Source: Pelagomonas calceolata (lineage: Eukaryota; Sar; Pelagophyceae; Pelagomonadales; Pelagomonadaceae). Taken from it: 64,000 nucleotides of DNA. The translations under genes and the position numbers were made by a program. Below, in pieces: positions 36,455-45,099 of this stretch (the first letter of the stretch is position 1; every line of letters starts with the position of its first letter). The DNA is taken from assembly GCA_918797485.1 (NCBI GenBank), contig CAKKNE010000006.1, positions 1,674,001-1,738,000 on the forward strand, in the 5' to 3' direction. Below the pieces are notes generated by a model. It made no database searches, was not told the origin of the DNA, and was given only the letters and a program-made list of their open reading frames with translations.

Positions 36455-37973
36455 TCAATCCGAAGCTCCGGTCTGGGGGGCGCGGTGCTCGTAAAATGCC
36501 AGCGCGAGGCACCCTGCCTGGAGGCGCCAGAAGCGGCCCAGGAACGCGGATCGCTTCGCCCGCGAGCCGTCGAGGTCGAGGGTCCGCGCGACCGCCGCGT
36601 AGTAGCCGAGCGCGAGGCCGTCGAGGAGGAGCGCGGGCGCCTGGACGGGCACGCGGCCCAGGGGCCCGAGGTCCACGGCCGGCGCGTAGGCGCCGGCGAC
36701 GTGTCCGGCGGCGTCTATCACGCGGACTAGTCCCAGCCTGTGTGGAAATCAAATTTCGGGCGCCCCACGGGCCTTCTTCGCCCGCCTTCTCTGCAGCTCG
36801 TCCCGGTAGTTCTGCGAGACCCGGCCCCGGCGCTTCCGGTGCGGGGGCTCGAAGATCGTCGCATTGCGGTTTTTCATCCAGTGCGTCTTCATCGCAGCGC
36901 CGCCGTTGTACTGCTGGTAGAGTGGAGCGAAGCGCACGACGTTGCCTTCGAGGTGCGTAAAAGCGTACCTCCACGCCATCGACGCGACGTTGTCCCCGTG
37001 ACCGCGTCTGCTCGATGGCGTGGCGTGGAGGTTCACGAAGGTCCACGCGATATTTCCACTCGGGTCCCGGCAGGGCAAGCACGAGGCACCCCGCGCTCCG
37101 GTCGTCCGGCAGCGCGGCCGGCAGCGTCCGGAGGCCGGCCGCGGCGTCACCCGGGACGTCGCCGAGGTCCTTCGCCACGAGGAGCGCCAGGTTCCAGGGG
37201 ACCGTCGCGGCGGCGGCCCAGAGGAACGCGCCGAAGAGCGGGTTGGCGGCGAACGGCGCCGGGGCGAGGCCCAGCGCGTCGCAGGCCTCGACGTACATGA
37301 GCGCGTCGAAGGCCGCGTAGATGCCGCAGAAGGCCAGCGCCCGGCCCAGCGGCGCGCGCCGCGCGAGGCGGCGCGTCGGCAGGCGGTCGTCCGAGTAGAG
37401 GAAGGCGGCGGCGCCCATGGCGGCGAAGGCCGCGGCGTAGGCGCGCCGCAGCGCCGGCTCCGGGGGCGTCCGCGTGACGCCCAGGCCCAGGCACCCGTAG
37501 AAGGCGGCGACGAGCAGGCCCTGCGCCCGGCTGCAGGCGCCCGACGGCAGCGGGCGCTCCGGTTTGTTCTTCGCGTCGACGTCGACGTCGCAGACGTCGT
37601 TGAACCAGTCGGCGTGCATGACGTAGCAGAGCGAGAGGGCGAGGCCCCGGGCGGCCGCGGCGGCGAACGCGGCCCGCCCGGCGGCCGCGCCCGTCGCCAC
37701 GGCGACCGCGCGCTTCGGTCCGCACACCTTGACGAGGAGGTAGGGCGGGAACACGACGTGGGGCGCGAACGACTCGGGGTGGTGGTGCGACAGCGCGTGC
37801 CTCGCCGCCGTGGCGAGCCACCCGACGGGGTCCGTGGGCCCGCTGTACGGCTTGGCCTTGCCCGCCGGGTCGCCCCGCCCCTGCGCGACGTGCGAGCGGT
37901 CCACGCCGAACATGGGCTCCTCGGGTTGGCTTCGAAGCCCTTGGAATTCGTCCACTGGGTCCTTCCCCGGCAC
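36455..37973 (-). CDS. UbiA-family prenyltransferase, two exons split by an introner
   Basis: Exons are 37973-37072 and 36737-36455 (394 residues; 374 if the ATG at 37913, MFGVDRSH, is used). The first aspartate motif is NDVCDVDVDAKNKPERPLPS, and the second is KDLGDVPGDAAAGLRTLP; together they bind Mg-prenyl diphosphate in UbiA enzymes. Hydrophobic segments occur throughout, as expected for nine membrane helices. Families in plastids and mitochondria make tocopherol, plastoquinone, chlorophyll or ubiquinone; the substrate is not resolved, though NKPERPLPSG resembles homogentisate and chlorophyll-type enzymes. Splicing joins LVLAL|LGLVRVID and restores a membrane helix; unspliced reading enters unrelated sequence. 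Confidence 0.85.
36738..37071 (-). mobile_element. Introner acting as GC-AG intron in the UbiA gene, with internal ORF
   Basis: 334 bp. The target copies are GCCGGGACC (GC donor) and GCTGGGACT. The 3' end GCGCCCGAAATTTGATTTCC + ACACAG matches, inverted, the 5' end of the WDR82 introner. The 5' end (CGAGTGGAAATATCGCG) is diverged. The inside holds the hairpin CCACGCCATCGA...TCGATGGCGTGG, shared with the introner at 41672, and an open frame of about 100 codons (SMAWRYAFTHLEGNVVRFAP, then YNGGAAMKTHWMKNRNATIF). Confidence 0.8.
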
Positions 37974-38994
37974 CCAGGTGGCCGCGAGAGCGAGCTCGAA
38001 GAGATGATGAGAATACTGCGGTATGTGTCTAACGACGCTACGTTATAATAAAACGCTACTTACGCTACTTACGCTACTTTACTACAAAACGACATGATAC
38101 ACACCCCCCGGCTGAGGCCTACTCTCTAAATTTGAGTCTATACACTGAGTGTCTATCGACGCTACTTTGATGCGCCGCTGCTTCTCGCTGCCGACGGATT
38201 CTGCAAGGCCCGGGGGTGGGTACTGCAAACATCATGATACATCTTTGCATTTTTTTATACTTATATCGCGCGGGGTGCTGATGCGAAGCATCCTGACGAT
38301 TTTGCTAGAGACTAAAAATCAACTAGAAAAATGTTACCGTGTGACTACTACTACTTCTTTCTAGAAGGTTTAGGGTTGCGATGATTTCCACCATGTTATT
38401 TTTTAAAGGATTGCGGGTTACATGGTCAAAACTTTTGTCTATTTTTGGGGTTTATTGGGATTAATATTTGTTAGGGACTCGCAGACTGGGGTGCGATTTA
38501 CGCGGAAAAAACGCGTAAGTTACACGTAAAGCACCGCTACAGGAGATCCCACGTAAAAAACGGCGTAAAAAAGGAGGTATCCAAAAGTCCTTCCAGGGCT
38601 CTTCCCGAAGCCGGCGCTAGCGGCCCTCTAAGACTCTAGCTCGCGATCAGCAGCTCGCAGAGTGTGGCTGCCCCAAACGTTGTCAGAGCCGAGCCAATTG
38701 CTAGTTGCATGCTGTTGCGAGCAAGGTGTGCACTCTAGGTGTGCGCTTATGCGCCGTGCTCGTGCTGCTATTGAGCTGCGTGGCCACAAGGCCTTGTTTA
38801 GGGGCTCTGGCTGCGTGTGTGCGGGTTTTATAAATAAATGCACGCGTAAATTACGCGTAAATTACGGCGTAAATGACGCTGGACCGTTTCTCACGTAAAG
38901 AACGCCGTGCGTAAATCGCACCCTAGCTCGCAGATGCAACCGAGCAACGCGAGGTGGGCATCTGCGGCATGATCTGCCAGTCCCTATATCTCTC
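37974..38994. other. Gap with tandem CGCTACTTA repeats and a hAT-like MITE
   Basis: 38050-38080 has about three copies of the 10-mer CTACTTACG. 38240-38480 is unusually A/T-rich. The element described next covers 38486-38926. No gene is seen. Confidence 0.5.
38486..38926. mobile_element. hAT-like non-autonomous transposon with 8-bp target duplication
   Basis: The ends are CTGGGGTGCGATTTACGC and its inverted partner GCGTAAATCGCACCCTAG. They are flanked by exact 8-bp copies CTCGCAGA at 38478-38485 and 38927-38934. Sub-terminal CGTAAATTACG and ACGTAAA motifs repeat at both sides, as transposase-binding sites often do. 441 bp and no long coding frame, so non-autonomous. An 8-bp duplication is typical of hAT transposons. 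Confidence 0.85.
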
Positions 38995-40099
38995 TTACGC
39001 GTCGGCAAGCCAGAGCGCCGTGTTGGCACACGCGGTCGCGACGACGCCGAAGCGCGGCGAGCACGCGATTCGCGCCACGGGGCCGGCGTGGCCCGCGGGC
39101 AGCGCCGCGCACGGCCGCCGCGGCGCCGCCGGGTCCCACGCGCGCAGGACGCCGTCGCCGCCGCCGGCGAGGACCGCGCCGCCGCCCGGCGCGAACGCGG
39201 CCGCCGCCGCCGCCGCGCGCTCGCCGCCGGCCGCAGACGGCGGCGCGGCGAACGCCGCGAGCGCGTCGCCCTCGAACGCGTCCAGCAGCGTGTGGACGCC
39301 CGCCTCGCCGGCGACCAGCAGCGTCTCGCCGTCGGGCGCGAACCTGTGTGGAAATCAACCAGTGACTTAGGTTGCATGGCGTGGGGCGCCCGAAATTTGA
39401 TTTCCACACAGGCGCGAACTCGAGGCGCGCCCAGCGGCCCCGCGCCGCGCGCGCCGCCGCCTCGGGCGCCGCGACCGCCGCCAGCGCGCCGCGGTCGACG
39501 CGGAACGTCGCGAAAGGCCCCGCGCGGTAGTGCCGCGCGTCGTAGAGCGCCAGCGCGCCGCCGCCCCGCGCGTCGGCGAACGCCGCGCCGGCGGCGAAGA
39601 CGAGCGCGTCGCGCGCGAACGCGGCGACGGGCGCGTGGCGCGGCCGGCGCGACGCGTCGGCCCCGAACACGTCCAGGCGCGCCACGGCCGCGCGGCGCTG
39701 CGCCGCATCCCAGAGGACGCACGTGCCGTCCTCGCCGAGGCTGAAGAAGGCGTCGGAGGCCGGCGACGGCGCGAGGCCGCAGACCGGCGCCGCGTGGCCC
39801 TCGAACGCGCGCAGGTAGCGGTTGTCGTGGAGCGACAGGTAGCGCACGCCCGTCCCGGGCGCCGCGTCGGCGACGACCACGCAGAGCTCGGCGTGGCCGA
39901 AGCACGCCGCGCCGACGCCCCGGGCGGCGCAGCGGACCTCCTTGCGCAGGACGCCGCGCAGGCCGTCGAGGACGCGGACCACGCCGTCGCCCGTCGCCGC
40001 CACGCACCAGCGGCCGCCGCCGTGGAAGCTGAGGCCCACGCAGGGCGCGCCCGCGCCGCGGAAGACCTGGGCGACCCGGAACTTCCGGGCGGCGTCCAT
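38995..40099 (-). CDS. WDR82: WDR82/Swd2-like WD40 protein, two exons split by an introner
   Basis: Exons are 40099-39420 and 39343-38995 (342 residues). Start MDAARKFRVAQVFRG. WD40 blades run throughout; the diagnostic segment is VRYLSLHDNRYLRAFEGH, nearly the WDR82/Swd2 sequence RYLSLHDNKYIRYFPGH, followed by LYDARHYRAGPFATF (as in YDLRSFDKGPFATF) and a C-terminus NTALWLADA (as in NMAFWLP). WDR82 serves in Set1/COMPASS histone H3K4 methylation and in the PNUTS phosphatase and termination complexes. Splicing gives RLEFAPDGETLLV exactly as the fold needs; unspliced reading inserts element sequence and shifts frame. Confidence 0.9.
39344..39419 (-). mobile_element. Introner acting as intron in WDR82, perfect 9-bp target duplication
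   Basis: 76 bp. The upstream and downstream copies are identical, GTTCGCGCC. The upstream one provides the GT donor. The element itself runs TGTGTGGAAATCAAATTT...AACCAGTG-type interior...TTGATTTCCACACAG, with the AG acceptor in its terminus. This is the cleanest case in the window and the youngest-looking. Confidence 0.92.
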
Positions 40100-40446
40100 G
40101 TCCTTGCTGCGTGAGCTCCTTCTCTCCCCCCCCGATGGCAATCGCAGGCACGCACGCGCAGGCCTGACTCGTCTGCGCTTCTTCCTGGATGATCGCGTCA
40201 GCGCCCACCTGCTGGTTCCTGGCTTTGCTGTGTGCCGTGTCGACCTGCTCACTGCCTGTCTCCGGTGATAGGGTGATAGGGGGCAACAGCGACCTCCCCG
40301 TGGGAAATTCGTCAGAAAAATTCGTCGAGCAAAACTCGGGACTCGTAATTGAGCAAATTCGTTTCTCGGAACTCGCTGCCAAAAAAGTCGTAATTTGTAT
40401 CGTCGCGGCCGCATTCGTTATTCGTGAAGGTAATCCTCACTCGCCT

Positions 40447-40771
40447 CTACTCGCGCGATACGACCTGGGCGAGCTTCTCCGCGTGCGCGCGCGCATACGG
40501 CGCGATCGTCTCCACGAGGTCCTCGGCGACGCACATGCCCTTCTCGGCGATCTCGAGGTCCTTGGCGTCCCACTTGCAAAGTCCGTCCTTCTTGTAGAGC
40601 TTTGTCTTGTCGGCCGCTGTCGATGGCGAAGCTCAAACCACCGACGCGCGCGCTTTTGTCGTAGGACCGGTACACCTCCGCCTTGTACCCAGGAATCTCG
40701 GCCCCTTTCGCGAAGGGCCGCTTGTCAGCTAAATCGATCTCCCGTTCGAAGCGGAGTCCCAGAAGTTTACG
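40447..40771 (-). pseudogene. Decayed gene fragment of about 108 codons with one frameshift
   Basis: Reading minus: KLLGLRFEREIDLADKRPF, then EIPGYKAEVYRSYDKSARVG and GLSFAID, after which the frame changes near 40623 and continues KLYKKDGLCKWDAKDLEIAE, then DLVETIAPYARAHAEKLAQV to a stop at 40447. Both halves have normal protein composition. There is no GT-AG pair to explain the shift, so a one-step frameshift is likely. No family is recognised. It may be a partial duplicate of a gene elsewhere in the genome. Confidence 0.45.
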
Positions 40772-40910
40772 TCTTGGCCATACCGTGGCGGCGTGCCGCT
40801 TGGCCGTCGGGGCCGCTCGCGCAGGAGAGCGAAAAGTGACCAGGGGCTCCAGGGTCCTTATAGCTATAGTCAATTCGGGTTATGCGCCGCCAACGCACTC
40901 GCTGACGATT

Positions 40911-41101
40911 CAGAGTTAGACTTCGGGGACCTGAGAGAATACGGGTCCAAGTTCGACGTGGATGATTTCAAAAAGCGCAAGGCGCCCCCCAAGAAGCGAG
41001 AACCGGAGCGGGGCGTAGTCTCGGCGAAGAAGGAAAAGAAGAAGGTCTCGTTGCGCAAAGGGCCACGAAGTTCGCGCGCCTCTCCGGAGGAGGATATCTA
41101 G
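40911..41101 (+). pseudogene. Possible C-terminal gene fragment, Lys/Glu-rich
   Basis: The frame reads DSELDFGDLREYGS, KFDVDDFKKRKAPPKK and ends SSRASPEEDI. The acidic-then-basic order and mixed third bases suggest real coding origin. There is no convincing start: upstream in frame lies the CCCGAATTGACTAT repeat. Function unknown. Confidence 0.3.
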
Positions 41102-41542
41102 ACTGGTTCGAACGCGGCGCGGCCGTCGCCGGGATCGCGCCCGCCGACCTTCCACCACCGCCGCGGCGGTCGGCTCGCCACAACGCCGTCGCCGGGGGTA
41201 GAACTAAAACATACGTCGTAGCATCGCGTCTCTGGAAGCTAGGAGGATTATTTCCATATGGTGGCTTGTCCGTGACACACGAAGCCGGGCGGGTGTCCAA
41301 AAGGATGGGGCGCACTCAATGTTAGTAGGTATTTAGTGCACCCGCGTACGCACTTTCAGCACCGATCGTCAATAAAGCGATTGCGGGTACAGGTACTGCA
41401 CGCGGCTGCGATTGCAGTCACGCTCGTGCACAGTCACGCGAGTTTGCTATCTGAATTGCTCGGCTGGACACAGGGTCGCGCTCAGGTGGCAGGTGTCCCT
41501 GCGTAGTGGCCGTCTCGTTCCCTTGCTCAGGTCGCAGGCGAC

Positions 41543-42870
41543 ATGGCTTCGCCCGCGCCGTCGTCGTCAGCACGGCCCGCGCCGTCGCCCTCGTCGCAAC
41601 AGCGACGCGGCAAGTGGTCTCCTGAAGAAGAGGCATATGCGGCGCGTCTCATCCACGCCTTCGACGCGGGCGTACTGGCCAGCGCATAAATCAAACTGTC
41701 GCGGCGCATCTTCGCCACTGCTGAATCATGACCTCCACGCCATCGACGCGACGCGAGCTCGATGGCGTGGCGTTGTGGTCTATTACCGGTCGTGCCAGCC
41801 AGCACAGCCGCGTTCTCGCCGAGAAAGGACTAAGTGAGGAATCATCGGTGCACCCGACTCTGACTCTGTTGGATTGCGCACAGGTGCTCACCGATCTAGA
41901 AAACGGCGCCACACTCCGAGCCTTCCTCTCGCGGCGCCTGCGCTGCTCGGCCATGCGCATCTCCAAGAAATTCGCCGGCGACAAGTGCCTCGGCAAGCAA
42001 ATATACCTCCGCCGCGCCGCCTCGGCGGCCGAGGCCGAGGCCGAGGCGCGCGCGCTCGCGGCGCTCGAGGCGGCGTTCGTCGCCGCGGCGACGCGCCAAG
42101 CGGCCGCGCCGGCGAAGCGGCCGCGCGGCGAGGCCGCTGGCGACGGCCGCCGACGCAAAGCGCCGCGGCGCCCGCGCGCGCCCGCGCCCGCGGCGCCGCA
42201 CGGCGCCGCGCCGCGGCACGTCGTGTCGGCGAGCGAGTCCGTCGGCTCCGGCCGCGACGCCGACGACGCGGCATCGTCGTCGTCGGACGACGACGCCGCC
42301 GCGCGGCGCTACGGTGCCGCGGTCCCGCGGCGCCGCGGGGAGTCGCCGGTCCGCTTCAAGCGGCTCGGGTCAGCGACGGCCCTCGACCGGCTCGGCGGCG
42401 CCGGCGCGGCGCCCGCCGCGGCCTGCGCCGCGTTCGCCGGCGAGGCGCGCGCGCTCGCGGAGGCGCACCGGCGCGCCGAGGCCGCGGCACTCTCGGACGG
42501 CGGCGGCTTCCCAGGCGGCGGCGCCGCGGCCGCGGCGCCGCCCGGCGGCGGCCCAACGCCGCCGCCCGCGCAGCTGCTGCTCGAGCTCGCGCCGTCGGGC
42601 GCCGCCGCCGCGGCCGGCGCGCGTCAGGCACCCGGCTTCTACGCGCTGGCGATCGCGCGCGGCGCGTCGAGCGGAGCGCTCGCGCCCCTCGGCGGCGGCC
42701 GCGCGCGCGCGGACAGCCACGCGTCGGAGGGCGCGCTGCTCCTCACCGTCGCCGACGCCCCGGACGACTTCGCCGCGCTGCGCGACGACGGGCCGCTCGA
42801 CCTCGACGACGCGGCCTGGCTCGACGCGTTCGACTCCACGACCCAGGTCGCCGCCGCGCGGGCCGCGTGA
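41543..42870 (+). CDS. Stramenopile SANT-like/MRISKKF-domain protein, two exons split by an introner
   Basis: Exons are 41543-41671 and 41884-42870 (371 residues). After a short Ser/Pro leader comes RRGKWSPEEEAYAARLIHAF + DAG, joined across the intron to VLTDLENGATLRAFLSRRL, RCSAMRISKKFAGDKCLGKQ and IYLRR. I recognise this W-(S/T)-x-EEE-x-YA ... GTTLR-x-FL ... MRISKKF ... GKQ block as a domain repeatedly found in diatoms, brown algae and oomycete relatives. Its function is unknown; it resembles a DNA-binding helical module. The remaining 280 residues are Ala/Pro-rich with acidic Ser runs (near 160) and a C-terminal acidic segment (DDFAALRDDGPLDLDDAAWL) like an activation domain. A role in transcription is inference. 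Confidence 0.75.
41672..41883 (+). mobile_element. Introner acting as intron in the MRISKKF-domain gene
   Basis: 212 bp. The target copies are GTACTGGCC (GT donor) and GTGCTCACC (three differences, so older). The ends AGCGCATAAATCAA and TTGGATTGCGCACAG are imperfectly inverted. The inside carries CCACGCCATCGACGCGACG and GCTCGATGGCGTGGCG (41735-41753, 41757-41772), shared with the UbiA-gene introner. The element has an in-frame stop, so splicing is required to make the conserved domain. Confidence 0.75.
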
Positions 42871-44493
42871 CGCCCCGCGCGAGGCCGCGCCCCCCGCCCG
42901 CCCACCCCCGTAATGCGCCTCTGACCGGCCGGGTGCTCGACGCGTTCCGCGCGAATCGCCCACCGGGTCCCACGCCACCCCGCCGGTCAGGATAGGTAGA
43001 CAACACCGACGGTTTTTCCGCGGCCGGGCCGCCCCCCGGGGGCCGAGGCCGCCGAGGGGCAGGTAGCAATTGACAAAAAAAACTTAGTACCGGCCGAGCG
43101 GTCGACGACCGAAAAAACCTTGCGATAAATAGGTCGAAATACCCCCCCCTATCATATACCCTTCCTATACACTTACATCACCCTTCAACACGCAACGCGT
43201 AATAAACACAGTTAAATCAAAACTACTTAGTGTATTTTAAGGTAGCTCCGCGGCAGACTATCTCAGCCGCCGTACTCCCAAAGGTGCGTACTCCTTTGGT
43301 CTTGCATTATTCGCAGGTTATGGGCCCACGGTCCATGGGAAATTCTCACTCAGCACAATACCTACTTATCCGATCACAGCAGCAAGATATTACCCCTAAT
43401 TCTGCAATTCATTCGTGTAGCACCAATTAACTTGAATCTTGCCGAAGCAATGATTCATTGCAATGAAACTTTAGCCTATCATGATGCTACCCCATCAGCA
43501 TTGGCTGATGGACCATGGAGTCCAGCTGCTGTTCGCGAAAGAGGTCAAGCAATTGATGTTGCATGGGAACATGAACCCAAGCAGCCCAAACTCCCATGTT
43601 TTGCAGTAGGAAACTACGAAGGAGGCGAACTGTGCATAAATAACGGGGATAATGTTAAATGTTTTGACATCAATGGCAAAATCCTCAAGTACAACGGGAG
43701 AGTCCCACACAGCCTGAGTGTGAGTGACATACTCAATTCTGGGGGAGAGAAACGCAAACGATACAGAGCTCTGCTTTGTTGTCTACAAGCGAATTAAATC
43801 CAGGGTTACACACCCAGCCTCTCAATTGTGGTTGCACACGTCCGTGATACAGCCAGGCAAGGGTGGCATCGTTAATGTCCCCTAGAGACGTATAAATTGA
43901 ACATAATTACGAAAAATATATATATTTAAATTATTCACTGGCAAGTTTCAGGGTCCTATCATAATCGCTCCATATCTATATAGGGCTCAAAGAGAATTTC
44001 CGGCTTTTGCCTAGGCCGAGGGTTAGGGTAGGGTTGGGGTTGGGGTTGGGCGACTCGGCGAGAGTCGGGTTAGAGCGGGTCCGAAATGGTCCTAGTGTCG
44101 GCGGCAGTTTCGCGGCAACGTGGGCTCGAATGGTTTTGAAAAGGTGCTCATCGGAACACGGGGAGCGAGAGAAACGTTTTTATAAGGGCGGAAAGGGCGA
44201 GCGGCGAAGAACAGCGTTCTGACGAGCGGCGCAAAACAGCTTAAATGCTAGTGGCAAAAAACTCACTAGGGCCTGTGTGCCCCGTACCGCTAACGGTACG
44301 GGGCACCTTGGACACACCACCCGCCGCCGCGTACTTTTGCTCTGAGTTTACTAGCACCATGATGATAATTTTTAATACTTGCTAGGGTTACCTGTCGTTT
44401 TAGACTGTCGTTTATTGGTAGGTACACCGGCCCGGCGCGATCACTAGCGAGCCAGCGAGCCTGTAGTTGGACAAAAGCGATCGGCGACGCAAA
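42871..44493. other. Composition boundary region
   Basis: Around 43000-43250 the DNA turns from strongly GC-rich to balanced or A/T-rich. One gene fragment lies at 43399-43797 (next entry). 44018-44050 contains GGGTTAGGGTAGGGTTGGGG, a degenerate telomere-like tract. 43880-43950 is A/T-rich. The stretch 44050-44225 is again GC-richer. The uL13 promoter should lie near 44250-44490. Confidence 0.55.
43399..43797 (+). pseudogene. 2OG-Fe(II)-oxygenase-like fragment
   Basis: The frame is open from at least 43399 without an ATG until 43450. It reads APINLNLAEAMIHCNETLAY and later GNYEGGELCINNGDNVKC, KILKYNGRVPHSLSVSD and RYRALLCCLQAN. The GGEL...G-R-x-P-H...R-Y-x-(A/S)-L order is the second half of a 2-oxoglutarate/Fe(II) oxygenase-like fold (second iron His in GRVPH, Arg in the RYRAL strand). 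The first half lacks a clean HxD. Such domains often occur in repeated ORFs of algal genomes; this one looks like a remnant. Codons end in all bases. Confidence 0.4.
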
Positions 44494-45099
44494 ATGGTGT
44501 TCCAGGATGTGGTGCTCGTCGACGGCCGGACACACATGCTGGGGCGCCTCGCGTCCGTTATGGCCAAGGAGCTCCTGAGTGGCCAAAAGATTGTTGTCGT
44601 CCGCTGCGAACAGGTTGTTGTCTCAGGCTCTTTGGTCCGTAATAAGGTAAAATTTACGCAGTTCCTCAAGAAGCGGACTAATACGAATCCCAAAAAGGGT
44701 CCTATCCACTACCGCTCTCCTGCGCGCATGGTCTGGCGGACGATCCGCGGCATGCTGCCGCACAAGACGGCACGTGGTCAAGCCGCACTCGCGCGCCTCC
44801 AGTGCTTTGAGGGCATACCACCGCCCTACGACACAATGAAGAAACTAGTCGTCCCTGAAGCTCTCAAGGTGGTTCGGCTCAAGCCGGGACGCCGGTGCAC
44901 TGGCCTCGCACGGCTCGCAACGGAATTTGGCTGGGCGCACGAAGACCTGATCAAGCTAATGGAATCGAAACGCATCTCCAAATCTGCCGAATTCTACGCA
45001 GCCAAGAAACTTGCACACGTCGAGAAAGCCAAGGCAGCTGCCGTGGCCAATACAGCTGCCACTGATGCAGCTCTCTCAAAACTTGGTTACTTCGCCTAA
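44494..45099 (+). CDS. RPL13A: 60S ribosomal protein uL13 (RPL13A)
   Basis: 201 residues, single exon, from the ATG at 44494 ([20 protein letters not shown]). The match to eukaryotic uL13 is continuous: [71 protein letters not shown]. It is a component of the large ribosomal subunit near the exit-tunnel side. Length is normal. An upstream in-frame ATG at 44467 adds nine basic residues absent from the family. Third positions are less G/C-biased than in region 1 but not as balanced as further downstream. Confidence 0.97.
   Translation: MVFQDVVLVDGRTHMLGRLASVMAKELLSGQKIVVVRCEQVVVSGSLVRNKVKFTQFLKKRTNTNPKKGPIHYRSPARMVWRTIRGMLPHKTARGQAALARLQCFEGIPPPYDTMKKLVVPEALKVVRLKPGRRCTGLARLATEFGWAHEDLIKLMESKRISKSAEFYAAKKLAHVEKAKAAAVANTAATDAALSKLGYFA

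Larger units (their letters stand above)
40100..41542. other. Gap containing gene remnants
   Basis: Upstream of WDR82 the stretch 40270-40440 is A/T-richer. A broken gene fragment lies at 40447-40771 (minus) and a coding-like tail at 40911-41101 (plus), described separately. AGCTATAGTCAATTCGGG at 40862-40879 is an inverted copy of the CCCGAATTGACTAT repeat. 41100-41540 shows no gene and leads into the next start. Confidence 0.5.
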
